From Jaminaea rosea (taxonomy: Eukaryota > Basidiomycota > Exobasidiomycetes > Microstromatales), in NCBI RefSeq assembly GCF_003144245.1, contig NW_020289988.1:186001-250000 (forward strand): DNA of 64,000 nucleotides, given 5' to 3'. Shown in pieces: positions 43,329 through 53,387 of the stretch; positions within the stretch are counted from its first letter, which is position 1, and each line of letters begins with the position of its first letter. Both the position numbers and the translations under genes were made by a program. The notes under the pieces are model-generated. The model searched no databases, had not been told where the DNA came from, and saw only the letters and a list, made by a program, of their open reading frames with translations.

Positions 43329-44099
43329 TCACGCCTTTCTTTCGAGCAACACTGCACTCCTCGGCTCTACACCCTTCCTATAGTACTCTGGCAAGGTTTC
43401 TCCCTCCTCAAACCCTTGCTTCTTATAAAACTCCCTCGCCTCCTCGTTACTCGTCTGCACATGCAGGTACACCGACCCCACGCGATACTTCTTCGTCGGC
43501 CTCGGCGGTGTCGGAGCAGCCGCCGCCTTCGAGGGAGGGGACTTGGCTGCTGCTACTGGCGCCTTGGGAGCGGGGGCGGTCGGGTCTTCGAGGGTGACCT
43601 CGCTGCCAGGGGAGAGGTGGGTGAGGAGGTTGCTGACGAGGGAGCGGGCGATTCCGAGGCGTCGATAGGGAGCAAGTACGCCGAGGGTCATGATGTAGAC
43701 CTTGACTTCTGGTCGGAAAGTGGAGGAGGACGAGGAAGGGTACTCGAAGCGGCATACCAGGTTGCCTACGGGAATGTCATTGAACAAGGCTGGCGAGGAG
43801 GGAAGGGAGAAGACAGTCAGCTACTCCACTCCGCCGCAAACTCCGTTCGTCAGCATCGTGTACTCACCAAGCTTGTTCACCTCGCGCTTATCCTCATGCA
43901 GCGCATCCTTGTAGAACGTCTCGCTATACCTCACGGGGAAGAGGACGGAGTTGAGCTTGCGCAGCTGCCCAACATTATTCGGCGTCAGCTCCGCGAAGGC
44001 GATGCGGTGTTGCGTCGTCGACTTAAGGGGAGCTGCGGGTCGTGACGGATAGGTTTGAGGAGGCAGAGATGATGAGGCCGAGGCTGTAGCGGCGGCCAT
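43329..44099 (-). CDS. NAA50: N-alpha-acetyltransferase Naa50 (San)
   Basis: GNAT enzyme that acetylates protein N-termini, usually with the NatA complex, and acts in sister chromatid cohesion. Exons 44099-43868 and 43789-43329; 78-nt intron; 230 residues. The peptide-binding segment FPVRYSETFYKD (54-65) matches human Naa50; KLALFNDIPVG is rebuilt across the junction; YIMTLGVLAPYRRLGIA (109-125) is the acetyl-CoA loop, and VYLHVQTSNEEAREFYKKQGF (about 184-204) the last core part. An Ala/Pro/Lys-rich insert of about 40 residues (138-179) separates the loop helix from the next strand. Human Naa50 is 169 residues. Divergent from ARP3, 280 bases between start codons. Confidence 0.93.
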
Positions 44100-44379
44100 G
44101 ATATCGACGCAGGTGATGATGGTGAGGAGAGTAAAGCGGCGCGCTTTCGACAGTGATTGGCGATTGGCCTTCCGCCTCCGCCTCTCTTTGGACCTTCGCG
44201 TCGCCGTCGTCGCCCAAGGATGATTGCCGCGTGGCTGTGGAGCGAGGCGCTCGAGCCAGGCCCACCGGCCAGCGGCCTCCGCCTCGACGCCTGCCGCTGC
44301 CGCTTCCCATCTTGACATCCGCTTCCCACCTCCGTCACCTCCATCACAGCTTCCCGCCTCACTTGAAACGCTGCCCACG

Positions 44380-45853
44380 ATGAGTCGCTCCAATGTCATC
44401 GTCCTCGACAATGGCACGGGCTTCACCAAGATGGGCTTCGCCGGCAACTCGGACCCGTCCTTCGTATTCCCCACTGCCATAGCCACTCGTACCTCTGCAG
44501 CGGGAACGGCAGGTGGTTCCTCTGCTCGTCCCTCTGTCCCCTCCAAGCCTGGTGGGCTTGCTTCGAGCTCGAGCTTGGCGAGCAAACGCGGCATCGAGGA
44601 TCTAGACTTCTTCATTGGGGACGAGGCGTTCGCGAATAGCAAGACGTACCAGGTCGACTACCCAATTAAGCATGGGCTCATCGACAACTGGGATCACATG
44701 GAGCGTTTCTGGGAGCAGTGTACGTGTTGCTGCGAGCGACGGATCTCAACTTCTTGAAGTCGTCCAAGCTGACTGTCTCCTCATCCCTGCGCACACAGGC
44801 ATCTTCAAATACCTTCGCGCCGAGCCAGAGGACCACTACTTCATGCTTACCGAACCGCCCCTCAACCCGCCGGAGAATCGCGAGAACACGGCCGAGATCA
44901 TGTTCGAGTCTTTCAATATCAAGGGACTGTACATCGCCGTCCAGGCTGTTCTCGCCCTCGCCGCTTCATGGAACTCGAACAAGGTCACCGACCGCACACT
45001 GACGGGTACGGTCATCGACTCGGGAGATGGTGTTACCCACGTCATCCCTGTCGCAGAGGGGTACGTCATTGGATCGGCGATCAAGCACATTCCCATTGCT
45101 GGTAGGGATATCACGTACTTTGTGCAGCAGCTGTTGAGGGAGAGGGGCGAGGCGGCGAACATCCCGCCAGAGGACAGCAGGCTGGTAGCGCAGAAGATCA
45201 AGGAGTGAGTGTGCCCGCCGGGCAAGACAAAGACAAGGCCTGCCCTCGCTGACTGTATGCTGTCCCCGCGCGCTCGTAGAGACTACTCGTACGTCTGCCA
45301 AGACATCGTTCGCGAATTCCGTCGCTTCGACGAGGACCCGCTGAAATACTTTGAGCGATACGATGGCGAACACTCGGTCACGAACCGCAAGTACAGCGTC
45401 GACGTAGGCTACGAGCGCTTCCTCGGCCCTGAAGTCTTCTTCAACCCCGAAATCTACTCGTCAGACTACCTCACACCCCTCCCCGAGGTCGTCGACACGG
45501 TCATTCAACAATCGCCCATCGACGTGCGCCGAGGCCTCTATAAGCACATTGTCCTCTCTGGCGGGTCGACGCTGTTCACGCATTTTGGTCAGAGGCTGAA
45601 GAAGGATCTGCGTGCGATTGTTGATAGGAGGATTGCGGCGAGTGAGACGCATTCGGGTAGCTTGATGAGGAGTTCGGGCATGGAGGTTAACGTCATCTCG
45701 CACAGGAGGCAGAAGTACGCTGTTTGGTTTGGAGGAAGTCTGTTGGGCAGCTTGCCTGACTTCTACAACGCGACGATCGACTCGCAGATGTACAACGAGT
45801 ATGGGCCCAGCGTTGTCAGGAGGTTCAATGTGCTGGGACAGAGCGGCGTATGA
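44380..45853 (+). CDS. ARP3: Actin-related protein 3 (Arp2/3 complex)
   Basis: Core subunit of the Arp2/3 complex that nucleates branched actin at endocytic patches. Exons 44380-44719, 44799-45204, 45280-45853; introns 79 and 75 nt; 439 residues. Blocks: [18 protein letters not shown] (6-23), [21 protein letters not shown] across junction 1 (phosphate-2-side family block), YDYSYVC-type [14 protein letters not shown] after junction 2, [33 protein letters not shown] and [17 protein letters not shown]. An about 25-residue Ser/Ala/Gly insert follows [10 protein letters not shown]. Length is normal for fungi. The third exon acceptor (TAG at 45277-45279) is the only one that keeps frame. Confidence 0.96.
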
Positions 45854-46103
45854 GCGGGCTGCAAGTGCGAGATTGCAATGACATGTCGTTTTGACCGTAA
45901 TGAAAGTGAGACAAGTCTTCGCGATCTGTAAGAAAGGAGAGTCGGCGCTGCGCTTTGCTCAGGCGTGGGTGAGCGTGATCCGTGCGAATGAGGCGAGCAG
46001 GTGCGAGGGCGGCAGCGGGAGGAAGCGGAATTGCATCATTGCCTCTTTCTCACCAACCTCTCTCTCTCTCATCTCTTGATCACCACCACGCACTCTTGTC
46101 GAC

Positions 46104-48138
46104 ATGAAAGTCGCCATCATCGGCGGCGGAGTCTCTGGGCTCTCAAGCCTTTGGGCCCTTGAAAACTTTTCGTCGCACGAGGTTCACCTATACGAGTCCG
46201 GGCCGTACATCGGCGGGCACACGAATACCGTCAATTATCAACCGCCACCTGCCGCTCACTCTGCAGCGGGCAAGGAGCTAGCTCCTACGCCAGTCGATAC
46301 CGGTTTCATCGTCTTCAATACCGTCACATATCCGAACTTCTTGCGTTTCGTCAAGTATGTCGGGGCAGAGATCCTCGAATCGGACATGAGTTTCTCGGTG
46401 TCCCGATGGGGGATACCAAGACTCCCAGAGAGGTTGACCTTCTTTGCTTGCCTGTTCCCTACAATCATCTATTCGGACGGCAATGATACCAGCAAGAAGC
46501 AGAGTGGCAGTGCAGCTTCGGCTTACGGTCGTCGCTCCTCAGCTCCGCCCTCCCCTTCACGACAAACCCTCTCCCGTCCTGGGGAGCGAGGCAACAAGCC
46601 CGTTCGCGGCTGGTTCGAGTGGGCAGGTGGATCACCCGCAGCCTTGTTCTGTCAGAGTACCAATCTGCTGAATCCGAGTCATTGGAGGATGGTGTGGGAT
46701 ATTATTCGGTTCAACAATCAGAGCCTGGAGACGTTGCGGCACTTTGAGGAGACGAGTCGGCGTGGCGGGTCGGGCGAGGGAGATGAGGGAACGATTGGGG
46801 AGTGGTTGGATGAGAAAGGGTACGGAGCTGCCTTCAGGCGCAACTACCTCATTGTGAGTGCTGTGCATCTGCTTCTCTTGACGGTAAGCTGACCATCTGC
46901 CTTCGCTCGGTCGCCACCAGCCAATGACAGCCTCCATCTGGTCAACACCTCCCTCCCTCGCCTTCTCCTCCTTCCCCGCCATCACCCTCCTCCGCTTCAT
47001 GCACAATCACCATCTGCTGCAAATTCTCGACAGGCCGCAATGGCTCACTCTCAAGTCCGGGTCGCGCACATACGTCGAAAAGGTACTGGCCAACGTCCCC
47101 ACCAACCGAATCCACCACAGTGCCCAGGGAGGCGGCAAGGTGACGCGCGTCTCGCGAGAGGGTAAAGAAGGGCAATGGCGCATCAAGAGTGCGGATGGGG
47201 CCGAGGAGACATTCGACCACGTTATCTTTGCTTGCCATGCGGACACGACTCTGTCCCTCCTTGATCCGGTCCTGCCTGCGGAGGACGCAAGGCGCTTCGC
47301 CCTCTCACAATTTGAATTCAGCAAGAATGAGGCCGTCCTCCATGCAGATGAGCGACTGATGCCCGTACGCCGTTCAGCCTGGTCCGCCTGGAACTTCATC
47401 GCTGAGCAACAAGCGCATCCAGCGAACAAATCCTTACCGAACGGGGCTCTCCCTTCCACCATTCGCCAAGGACCCACGCAAGACGCAGACCGAGTCGCTC
47501 TCACCTACTGGATGAATCTCCTCCAATCCCTCCCCGAATCGCGACATGGGCCTGTGCTGGTAACTCTCAATCCGCCAACATCCCTTGAAGCTCGACCACG
47601 GCAGGAGCTAGTAGCCGCCCGCTATTCTTACGAGCACCCAGTCTATACAGCGCGCAGCGTCAAGGCGCAACGTAGCCTCGTTCCGCTGCAAGGACAGGAT
47701 GGCTTACACTTTGCCGGCGCATGGCTCAACTACGGATTCCACGAGGACGGCTTTTCGTCAGGACTCAAGGTGGCAGAGAAGCTGGGCGCTAAGCTCCCCT
47801 TCGACATTAAGAGTGCAGAGCGGCCCTTGCCAAAGAGGGATTGGGCTCTTCTGCTCGTCTCCCTCCTCGAATTCGGGAGGCGTCACCTCCTCGCTCCGCT
47901 TGTCTCGACCTTCCTCTACCCGATTGTGGTGTGGGGCACAATTCTCCTCGAGATGGCAGCAAATGTGGCCTTCTTCCTCGTCATGCGGGCAAAGGGTGAG
48001 AGAGTGAGCGGGCAGCGTTGTGCGATCAGGAATGAGTTCAGGAGGGTCAGGGCGGATTGGGAGGAGAGTCGGTGGGAGGACGAGAGTGGGAAGAGGGTGG
48101 GTGGGGGAGGGATGTGGGCGAGAGAAGGTGCCAAATGA
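46104..48138 (+). CDS. FAD/NAD(P)-binding amine-oxidase-like protein
   Basis: Exons 46104-46853 and 46921-48138; 67-nt intron; 655 residues. The N-terminal dinucleotide-binding fold is clear: VAIIGGGVSGLSSLWAL (3-19, GxGxxG) with acidic YESGPYIGGHTNTV after strand 2. Further blocks are DTGFIVFNTVTYPNF, FDHVIFACHADTTLSLL and, near the end, GLHFAGAWLNYGFHEDGFSSG, the FAD-binding end motif. This combination matches the bacterial/fungal/plant COG2907-type family, often next to or fused with cyclopropane fatty acid synthases; the reaction is not established. A low-complexity insert lies at about 130-165. A hydrophobic span near 590-625 (FLYPIVVWGTILLEMAANVAFFL region) suggests a membrane anchor. 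No cyclopropane synthase gene lies nearby. Confidence 0.82.
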
Positions 48139-48773
48139 TTTCGAGGCGGCAAAGGGTCCGAACATAATACACGATCAATCTTTGGGCATCGCGCTAATCC
48201 AATACCATTATTCGAGGCTGAACTCTGGTCCGTGGCGAGCCGCACGAGCTGAGAGCTCTCCTTGCTGCGTAACTCCGAGATGATCGGATGCGCAGCTCCC
48301 CGTACCACGTCGCAAATGGCGTGATTGACAGCGGTCAACGAGGTCGAGTCATCGCTGGTATCCCCGCAAGTTGAAGGCAGCTCGATCGAGAAGCGTGTGA
48401 ACGAGGCAGCGGCGTCCAATTTGCCGAAGCGGGGCCGGGCGATTGATTGCGAGGCGGACTCACGATGCCAGGCACAAAGCTGCGTGTGCCGGACGGACCT
48501 TCCTTGAAACCCCTTCACCCACTCGTTCCCTCGCCCTTTGTGACTCCAAGACCTGAGCTGGTTGATCGATCGCCCGTAAGGCCATCGCTGGGCATATATA
48601 GCGAATGAGAGCGCGGGGAGATCGCTGGTGCGCTCTTTGATTCCTTCCCTCCATTCGAAAGCGATCTCGGTCAGGCACATCTTCTTCTTCCCCGGTTCCC
48701 AAGCCCTTGGTCTTGGGCGCAGAGAATTCTCTTTCTCACTCGACCATCTTCGCCACCTCTTCTCCTTGCAGCC
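48139..48773. promoter_or_regulatory. Intergenic region upstream of arrestin-like gene
   Basis: 635 bases between two plus-strand genes. Contains a TATA-like element and a CT-rich leader ending CTTGCAGCC directly before the next ATG. That CAG could also be a splice acceptor for an unseen upstream exon, but I found no convincing one. Confidence 0.45.
48595..48601 (+). promoter_or_regulatory. TATA-like element TATATAG
   Basis: Lies about 173 bases upstream of the arrestin-like ATG; a clear TATA-like site in otherwise GC-rich promoters of this window. Confidence 0.35.
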
Positions 48774-51085
48774 ATGGAGCTCTCGATCTCCACTTCCCAC
48801 TCCGAGGTACAGACCTACCCAAGCGTAGCCCTCAACGAGCCAGAGCTGGCCCCAGATCCCTCAAAGACCATCGCCTCATGGGCGTCCGTTGCCGGTCGTC
48901 AGGCATCGATGTTCGTCATCGCTATCAAGCTCACGGTTCCGCCAAAGACGAAGCCGCCAGAGAAGATTGACTCGCTGGTCCTCACACTCATGTCGAGCGA
49001 GACGATGAATGTGCGTTTGCGATGCGAGGGATCTTGTCGTGCGACACACGCTGACCCTCTATGCACCCCGCCAGTTTCCAAGCGGCTACTGGGAGCAGAA
49101 TAATCCCTTTCACGACCGTCTCGAAGTCGAGTCAGCAGCAGGCATGGCTATTCAGGCTGGCTCGACTTACTATTGGGACGTGCCTGTCCTCATTCCTTGC
49201 AATGCTGCTCCTTATGAGCGGGGGAGGTACGGGCGTAACTATTGGCGGCTTTCTGCGAAGATGCAGCTTCCCGGATTGATACTCAAGAAGCAGATCACAT
49301 CGGAGAAGGTGAGGAGCGCGCGCGCGCTACATGAAATGATCCAGACAGGAGCTGATCGTTGCGCCCTGCCCCTCTGCCACAGAACCTCTTCATCATCGCC
49401 TACCCTCTCGACGAGGCCTACTCGTACGACCACGTCCACTCAGGCCTCTCCGACGGGCTTGGTCCAGTCCAACTTTCCTTTATCTCCCGCTCTTTCAATG
49501 TCGGCGGCTATCTTCGCGGTGCCATGCTCCTTCCGGCTCCTTCACCGGCCATTAAGCTGCACGCCATGACCATGAGCCTGCTCCAGACCGCTGAGTTGCA
49601 TTCACGCAAGAAGCCCGGCCACGTAGAGCACTACCCTGTGGAACGGTACGAATTCTTGAGAATGGAGGGAGAGGAACTGCAAAGCTATGTGGACCATACG
49701 GGCGCACTGGTGAGGAGGGTACCATGTAGGGAGGCAGGGGGGGCGATTCAGATGGAGTGGTAAGTCAGCAACTCCAGGTGTGGTCACGAAGAAATCTCGC
49801 TGACACCTTCGCATGATGCCGCAGGATCACCCGTCTTCCACGCGATCATCAAGCGCGCCCGACGACAGTGATGGGCGGGGACGCTCACATTCGACACAGC
49901 CACCAGCTCGAATTCGTGCTCCTCTTCGACACAGATGGAAGCAAGCCAGTGAAAGATGAGCGGGGCAATGTGCTGCGGAGACGATACAGAGTAACTTGGC
50001 CCGTCTCGCTCCTCAGCTGTGCATTGAGGTGGAGGAGTATCATCCTGCCAGAGGTGAGTGGCGCATCATCACGCCGAGGCACAAGGACTCAACTGATCGT
50101 GTTCCCTACCATTTGCCTAAAGTACTCTGAGCAAGACGCCAACCCCGTACCAGAGCGTGACCGCGACGCCTACACAGGCCCAAATGAGCACGAGGACCAA
50201 ACGCTCTGCAACTGCGGCGAACGTACAGAGGAGTTCCTCAAGTACGAGGATATCACAGAGGGCCCGACTGTATTCACCACGGATCTCATGCGACAGGGCC
50301 TGAGGGTGCAGACAGGCAGTGGTAGAAGGGTCGGGAGGAGCGCGAGGAGGAGGGGAACGACGCCCGCAGCTGGGTCGGCGGGAAGTACTGCGGCCAATGG
50401 CAGTGGCGGCGCTGCAGGCCGGTCGCGATCGCATGCACGCGTCGCGGGAGAGGGCTCAGTGACGCCACGAGCACGAGGCGTCTCTGGAGCTCAAGGCTCT
50501 TCGTCACGCAACGCTTCTCGCTCGAGACACGGCTCGCCATCGACCTCTCGTCGTCCCTCCCGTTCACGCCGTACGTCACCCTCCCGCCTGTCCGGGCGCC
50601 CAATGACCATCAGCAGCCAAGGCTCCAGCGACAACCTGAGCAATGGCACTCCCGATCGCCTGTCCATCGAGTTCGCAGAGGAGGAGGACGAGTATGCCGG
50701 TAGCGGCAGCAGCGGGTCGAGACGTCAATCGGTCGATGACGCTTTTGGAGATGGTGGATTCCTGGATGAGGACGAGGGCGATGCATGGGACTCGGAGGAC
50801 GATGAAGAACTGATGAATAAGCTGGAGAGGGAAAGACAGAAGCGGGAGCAGTTGTATACGACTACGCCCGGCAGACCGTACTCGTCAAACGGTGGCGGCA
50901 GCGGCGCGGCTACGCCTCCCGTGGCATCAAGTTCGGGTTCACGACATGCGTCCAACCTGCACAGGCACGTTGCGTCAGCGCTGAGGATTGGCGCGAGGAG
51001 TAGCAGCCGCAGCCGTGACGCCAGAGGTGGAGAGGGAGCGAATGGAAGTCGCCCAGGGACCCCAGGCCCGGGCGCAGGTAGATAA
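48774..51085 (+). CDS. Arrestin-like (ART/alpha-arrestin family) protein
   Basis: Five exons: 48774-49010, 49075-49308, 49383-49759, 49825-50053, 50123-51085; introns 64, 74, 65 and 69 nt; 679 residues. The first 440 residues are strand-rich: FVIAIKLTVPPKT, YYWDVPVLIPCNAAP, RLSAKMQLPGLILKK, AIKLHAMTMSLLQTAELHS, HQLEFVLLFDTDG and LLSCALRWRSIILPE. This is the layout of two arrestin sandwich domains, with the final strands characteristic of fungal arrestin-like adaptors that bring Rsp5 ligase to transporters. No clear PPxY motif was seen. The C-terminal 240 residues are Arg/Ser-rich (RSRHGSPSTSRRPSRSRRTS) with an acidic patch. All junctions keep frame. Family assignment is by fold pattern, so moderate. 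Stops 70 bases from ROK1. Confidence 0.6.
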
Positions 51086-51155
51086 ATCGGGCACGCCAGT
51101 GTGGGACTGGATCTTTGCTTGCACTTGTACAATAGCATTGCATTTTCACTCTTTA

Positions 51156-53162
51156 CTACTCGTCGTCACTGTCGCTGGCTTCCTCCTCATGATCAGCGGC
51201 GCTTCGCTTGCCCTTCTTCCTCTGCTTACCATTCTCCCGCTGTGCCCTCGCGGCAGCCCTCCTCTCCTTCTCCTTGACCTTCTCAGGCAAACGTCTCCCC
51301 TCTCGTCTCTCCTTCCTGTCCTCCTCCAGCCTCCTGCTCCCACTAGCCTCCGCAATGGCCTGACGTTGTACGGGTCGCGTCTTGAGCTTCTTGCGTGCCT
51401 TCTTGCTGGCAGCAGCCCCACTACCGCCCTTCGCCTTGGCCGCCAAGGCTTCAACACCTCCATCGAGGAGGAAGGCGGGCACCAAGCCGCGCAGTTCCTC
51501 CTCATTTCCCGCAACGCTCTGCTTGATTAAGTTGAGAATGCTCCTCAACCCGCCCACGTCCTCTTTAGTGAAGAAAGACACAGCACGTCCCCTTCTCCCT
51601 GCCCTACCAGTTCTCCCAACTCGATGCACATAGCTCTCGGTACTCGTCGGTAGATCATAGTTGATCACTAGATCCACCCCCTTGAAGTCCAGCCCACGCG
51701 CCATCACCTCAGTGCAGATGAGGAGCCAAACCTTGCCCTGCTTGAAGGAGCGCAGCACCCCCTCGCGTTCCGACCTAGAGCGGTCAGAGTGGATGGCATC
51801 GACTCTCAGCCCGTCGTAGGCCAGCTCGGAGAGCAAGTCTTTGGCGCGCTCAATTGTCTGGACAAACAGCAGCGTGGGAGGAGTGATACCCCCGGACTTG
51901 GCCATACTGCGCAACTCGAGGAGTTTGCCCTCCTCGCTCCCCACGAAACGCAGTGATTGCTCGACGTCCCCACTGCTTGCGTCCTTTCTCCCAACGATCA
52001 AGCGCACATGATCCGGCGCAAGAAGGGAGCGTGCCAATGTCTCGACGCTAGAGGGGAGGGTGGCAGTAAACAATGACTTGCGAACGCCGGAGGAGCGGGT
52101 GCAGAGGGAGAGGAGAGAGTCGACTTGCGGCAGAAATGCAGAGCTGGAGCCGAGAAGAGTGTCCGCTTCGTCGAGCACGACGTCAACTACGTTGCTGAGC
52201 GACCAGCCTTCTTGCTCCGTTGCTTGGAGCAGGCGGAGCGGTGTCGCAATGACCAGGTCAAAGGAGGCCCCTCGACCGCCCGACGTTGAAGGGGCTACTT
52301 TTGGTTCACCTTCCGATTCGGCTGCGGCGATGGGCCGGATCTGGTCTCCACCAGTGAGGAGCGAGACACGAAGTCCTCCCTCGGTCTGCTCCATCTTGAC
52401 CTTGTTCTTCTTTCCCCCCTTCTTGCCCGCACTGGCAAACTCCTCCTCCGGCCTCGCCCTCAACAATCTCCTCGCCTCGTCGTAAATCTGCGTGGCCAAT
52501 TCTCGCGTGGGCGAAAGGATCACCGCACGAGGGCCATGTCCTCCTTCCTTCTTACCATCGCCTCTCAGTGTGCGATGAAGCAGAGGAACGAGATATGCGA
52601 GCGTCTTTCCCGAGCCGGTCGGCGCCATTGCAAGGAGATCGCGCCCATTCATCGCGACGGGTAGGGCAGCCCGCTGGATGGGTGTGAGGTCCCAGCCTCG
52701 TTCTGCCTGGAGCTCGTCGATGAGCCAAGAGGGCATATCCGTACTGCGAGTGATTGCTTCGTCCCATGATACCAAGGGGAGGGGGTAGTCGGGACTGCTG
52801 CAGGTTATGTTGATTCGATGGGCGCGGAGGAAGGGTTTGAGGGTGGTGGAGTCGAGAGGGGTAGCGTTGGAGGAAGAGGCGGAGGTACGTTTACGCTTCT
52901 TTGCCGTTACGGCTGAGGCTGTTGACGACGAAGCCTCTGCAGAGCTCGCGGCCTCTTTCTTGGCCTTGGGAGCGAAAAAGTCGAGCTCATCAGGCAAAGA
53001 AGCAGCGATGGGAGTAGACTGCGCAGCCTTCTCTGTCTTCGAGGACGATGATGGCTGAGCGGAAGACCCAGCAGCAGTGGGCTTGAAGACGTCATGAAAG
53101 CTCGATTTGCTCTTGTCGAATGAGCCCACACCCATCGATAGGGTGCGGAATGCTGTCGACAT
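51156..53162 (-). CDS. ROK1: DEAD-box RNA helicase Rok1 (DDX52)
   Basis: Nucleolar helicase for 18S rRNA maturation (release of snR30 and late 40S steps). Single exon, 668 residues from ATG 53162; a longer frame upstream lacks a good start. Motifs: WDEAITRS then PIQRAALPVAM (Q motif region), I APTGSGKT (180-187), Ia PTRELATQIYDE, DEAD (331-334), motif III TAT (366-368) where SAT is usual, LLFVQTIERAKDLL (IV), ICTEVMARGLDFKGV (V) and HRVGRTGRAGRRG (VI). The Rok1/DDX52 assignment rests on LKPFLRAHRINITCSS, SVETLARSLL and VDAIHSDRSRSERE. C-terminus is very basic, as in nucleolar helicases. Tandem with CCT5, 225 bases apart. Confidence 0.93.
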   Translation of the reverse strand: MSTAFRTLSMGVGSFDKSKSSFHDVFKPTAAGSSAQPSSSSKTEKAAQSTPIAASLPDELDFFAPKAKKEAASSAEASSSTASAVTAKKRKRTSASSSNATPLDSTTLKPFLRAHRINITCSSPDYPLPLVSWDEAITRSTDMPSWLIDELQAERGWDLTPIQRAALPVAMNGRDLLAMAPTGSGKTLAYLVPLLHRTLRGDGKKEGGHGPRAVILSPTRELATQIYDEARRLLRARPEEEFASAGKKGGKKNKVKMEQTEGGLRVSLLTGGDQIRPIAAAESEGEPKVAPSTSGGRGASFDLVIATPLRLLQATEQEGWSLSNVVDVVLDEADTLLGSSSAFLPQVDSLLSLCTRSSGVRKSLFTATLPSSVETLARSLLAPDHVRLIVGRKDASSGDVEQSLRFVGSEEGKLLELRSMAKSGGITPPTLLFVQTIERAKDLLSELAYDGLRVDAIHSDRSRSEREGVLRSFKQGKVWLLICTEVMARGLDFKGVDLVINYDLPTSTESYVHRVGRTGRAGRRGRAVSFFTKEDVGGLRSILNLIKQSVAGNEEELRGLVPAFLLDGGVEALAAKAKGGSGAAASKKARKKLKTRPVQRQAIAEASGSRRLEEDRKERREGRRLPEKVKEKERRAAARAQRENGKQRKKGKRSAADHEEEASDSDDE

Positions 53163-53387
53163 GGTGGCGAGTGATGTGGTGAGGATGCAAGTGATGGAAA
53201 GGGAGGCGAGAGCGCCTTTCCGTCTCGCCTTGACCTCAAAATTCTCGAGCCCGCTTCGACGCGGCCGCGGAACAGGACTCAGAAGCGCCGCCGACCTCAT
53301 GAAGATGAACACAATATCTGACACAGGTAACGACGTACGCTCATTGACCACCGCAATCAGATGTCTATTACTCGCGCCACATCGCGC

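Noticed and set aside
43821-44642. 273-codon minus-strand frame extending NAA50 upstream into ARP3
   Set aside because: The upstream part is antisense to ARP3 exon 1; the ATG at 44099 gives a normal Naa50 N-terminus.
48755-48773. Possible splice acceptor CTTGCAG just before the arrestin-like ATG, hinting at an upstream exon
   Set aside because: No upstream ATG exon with a good donor in matching phase was found in 48139-48750.
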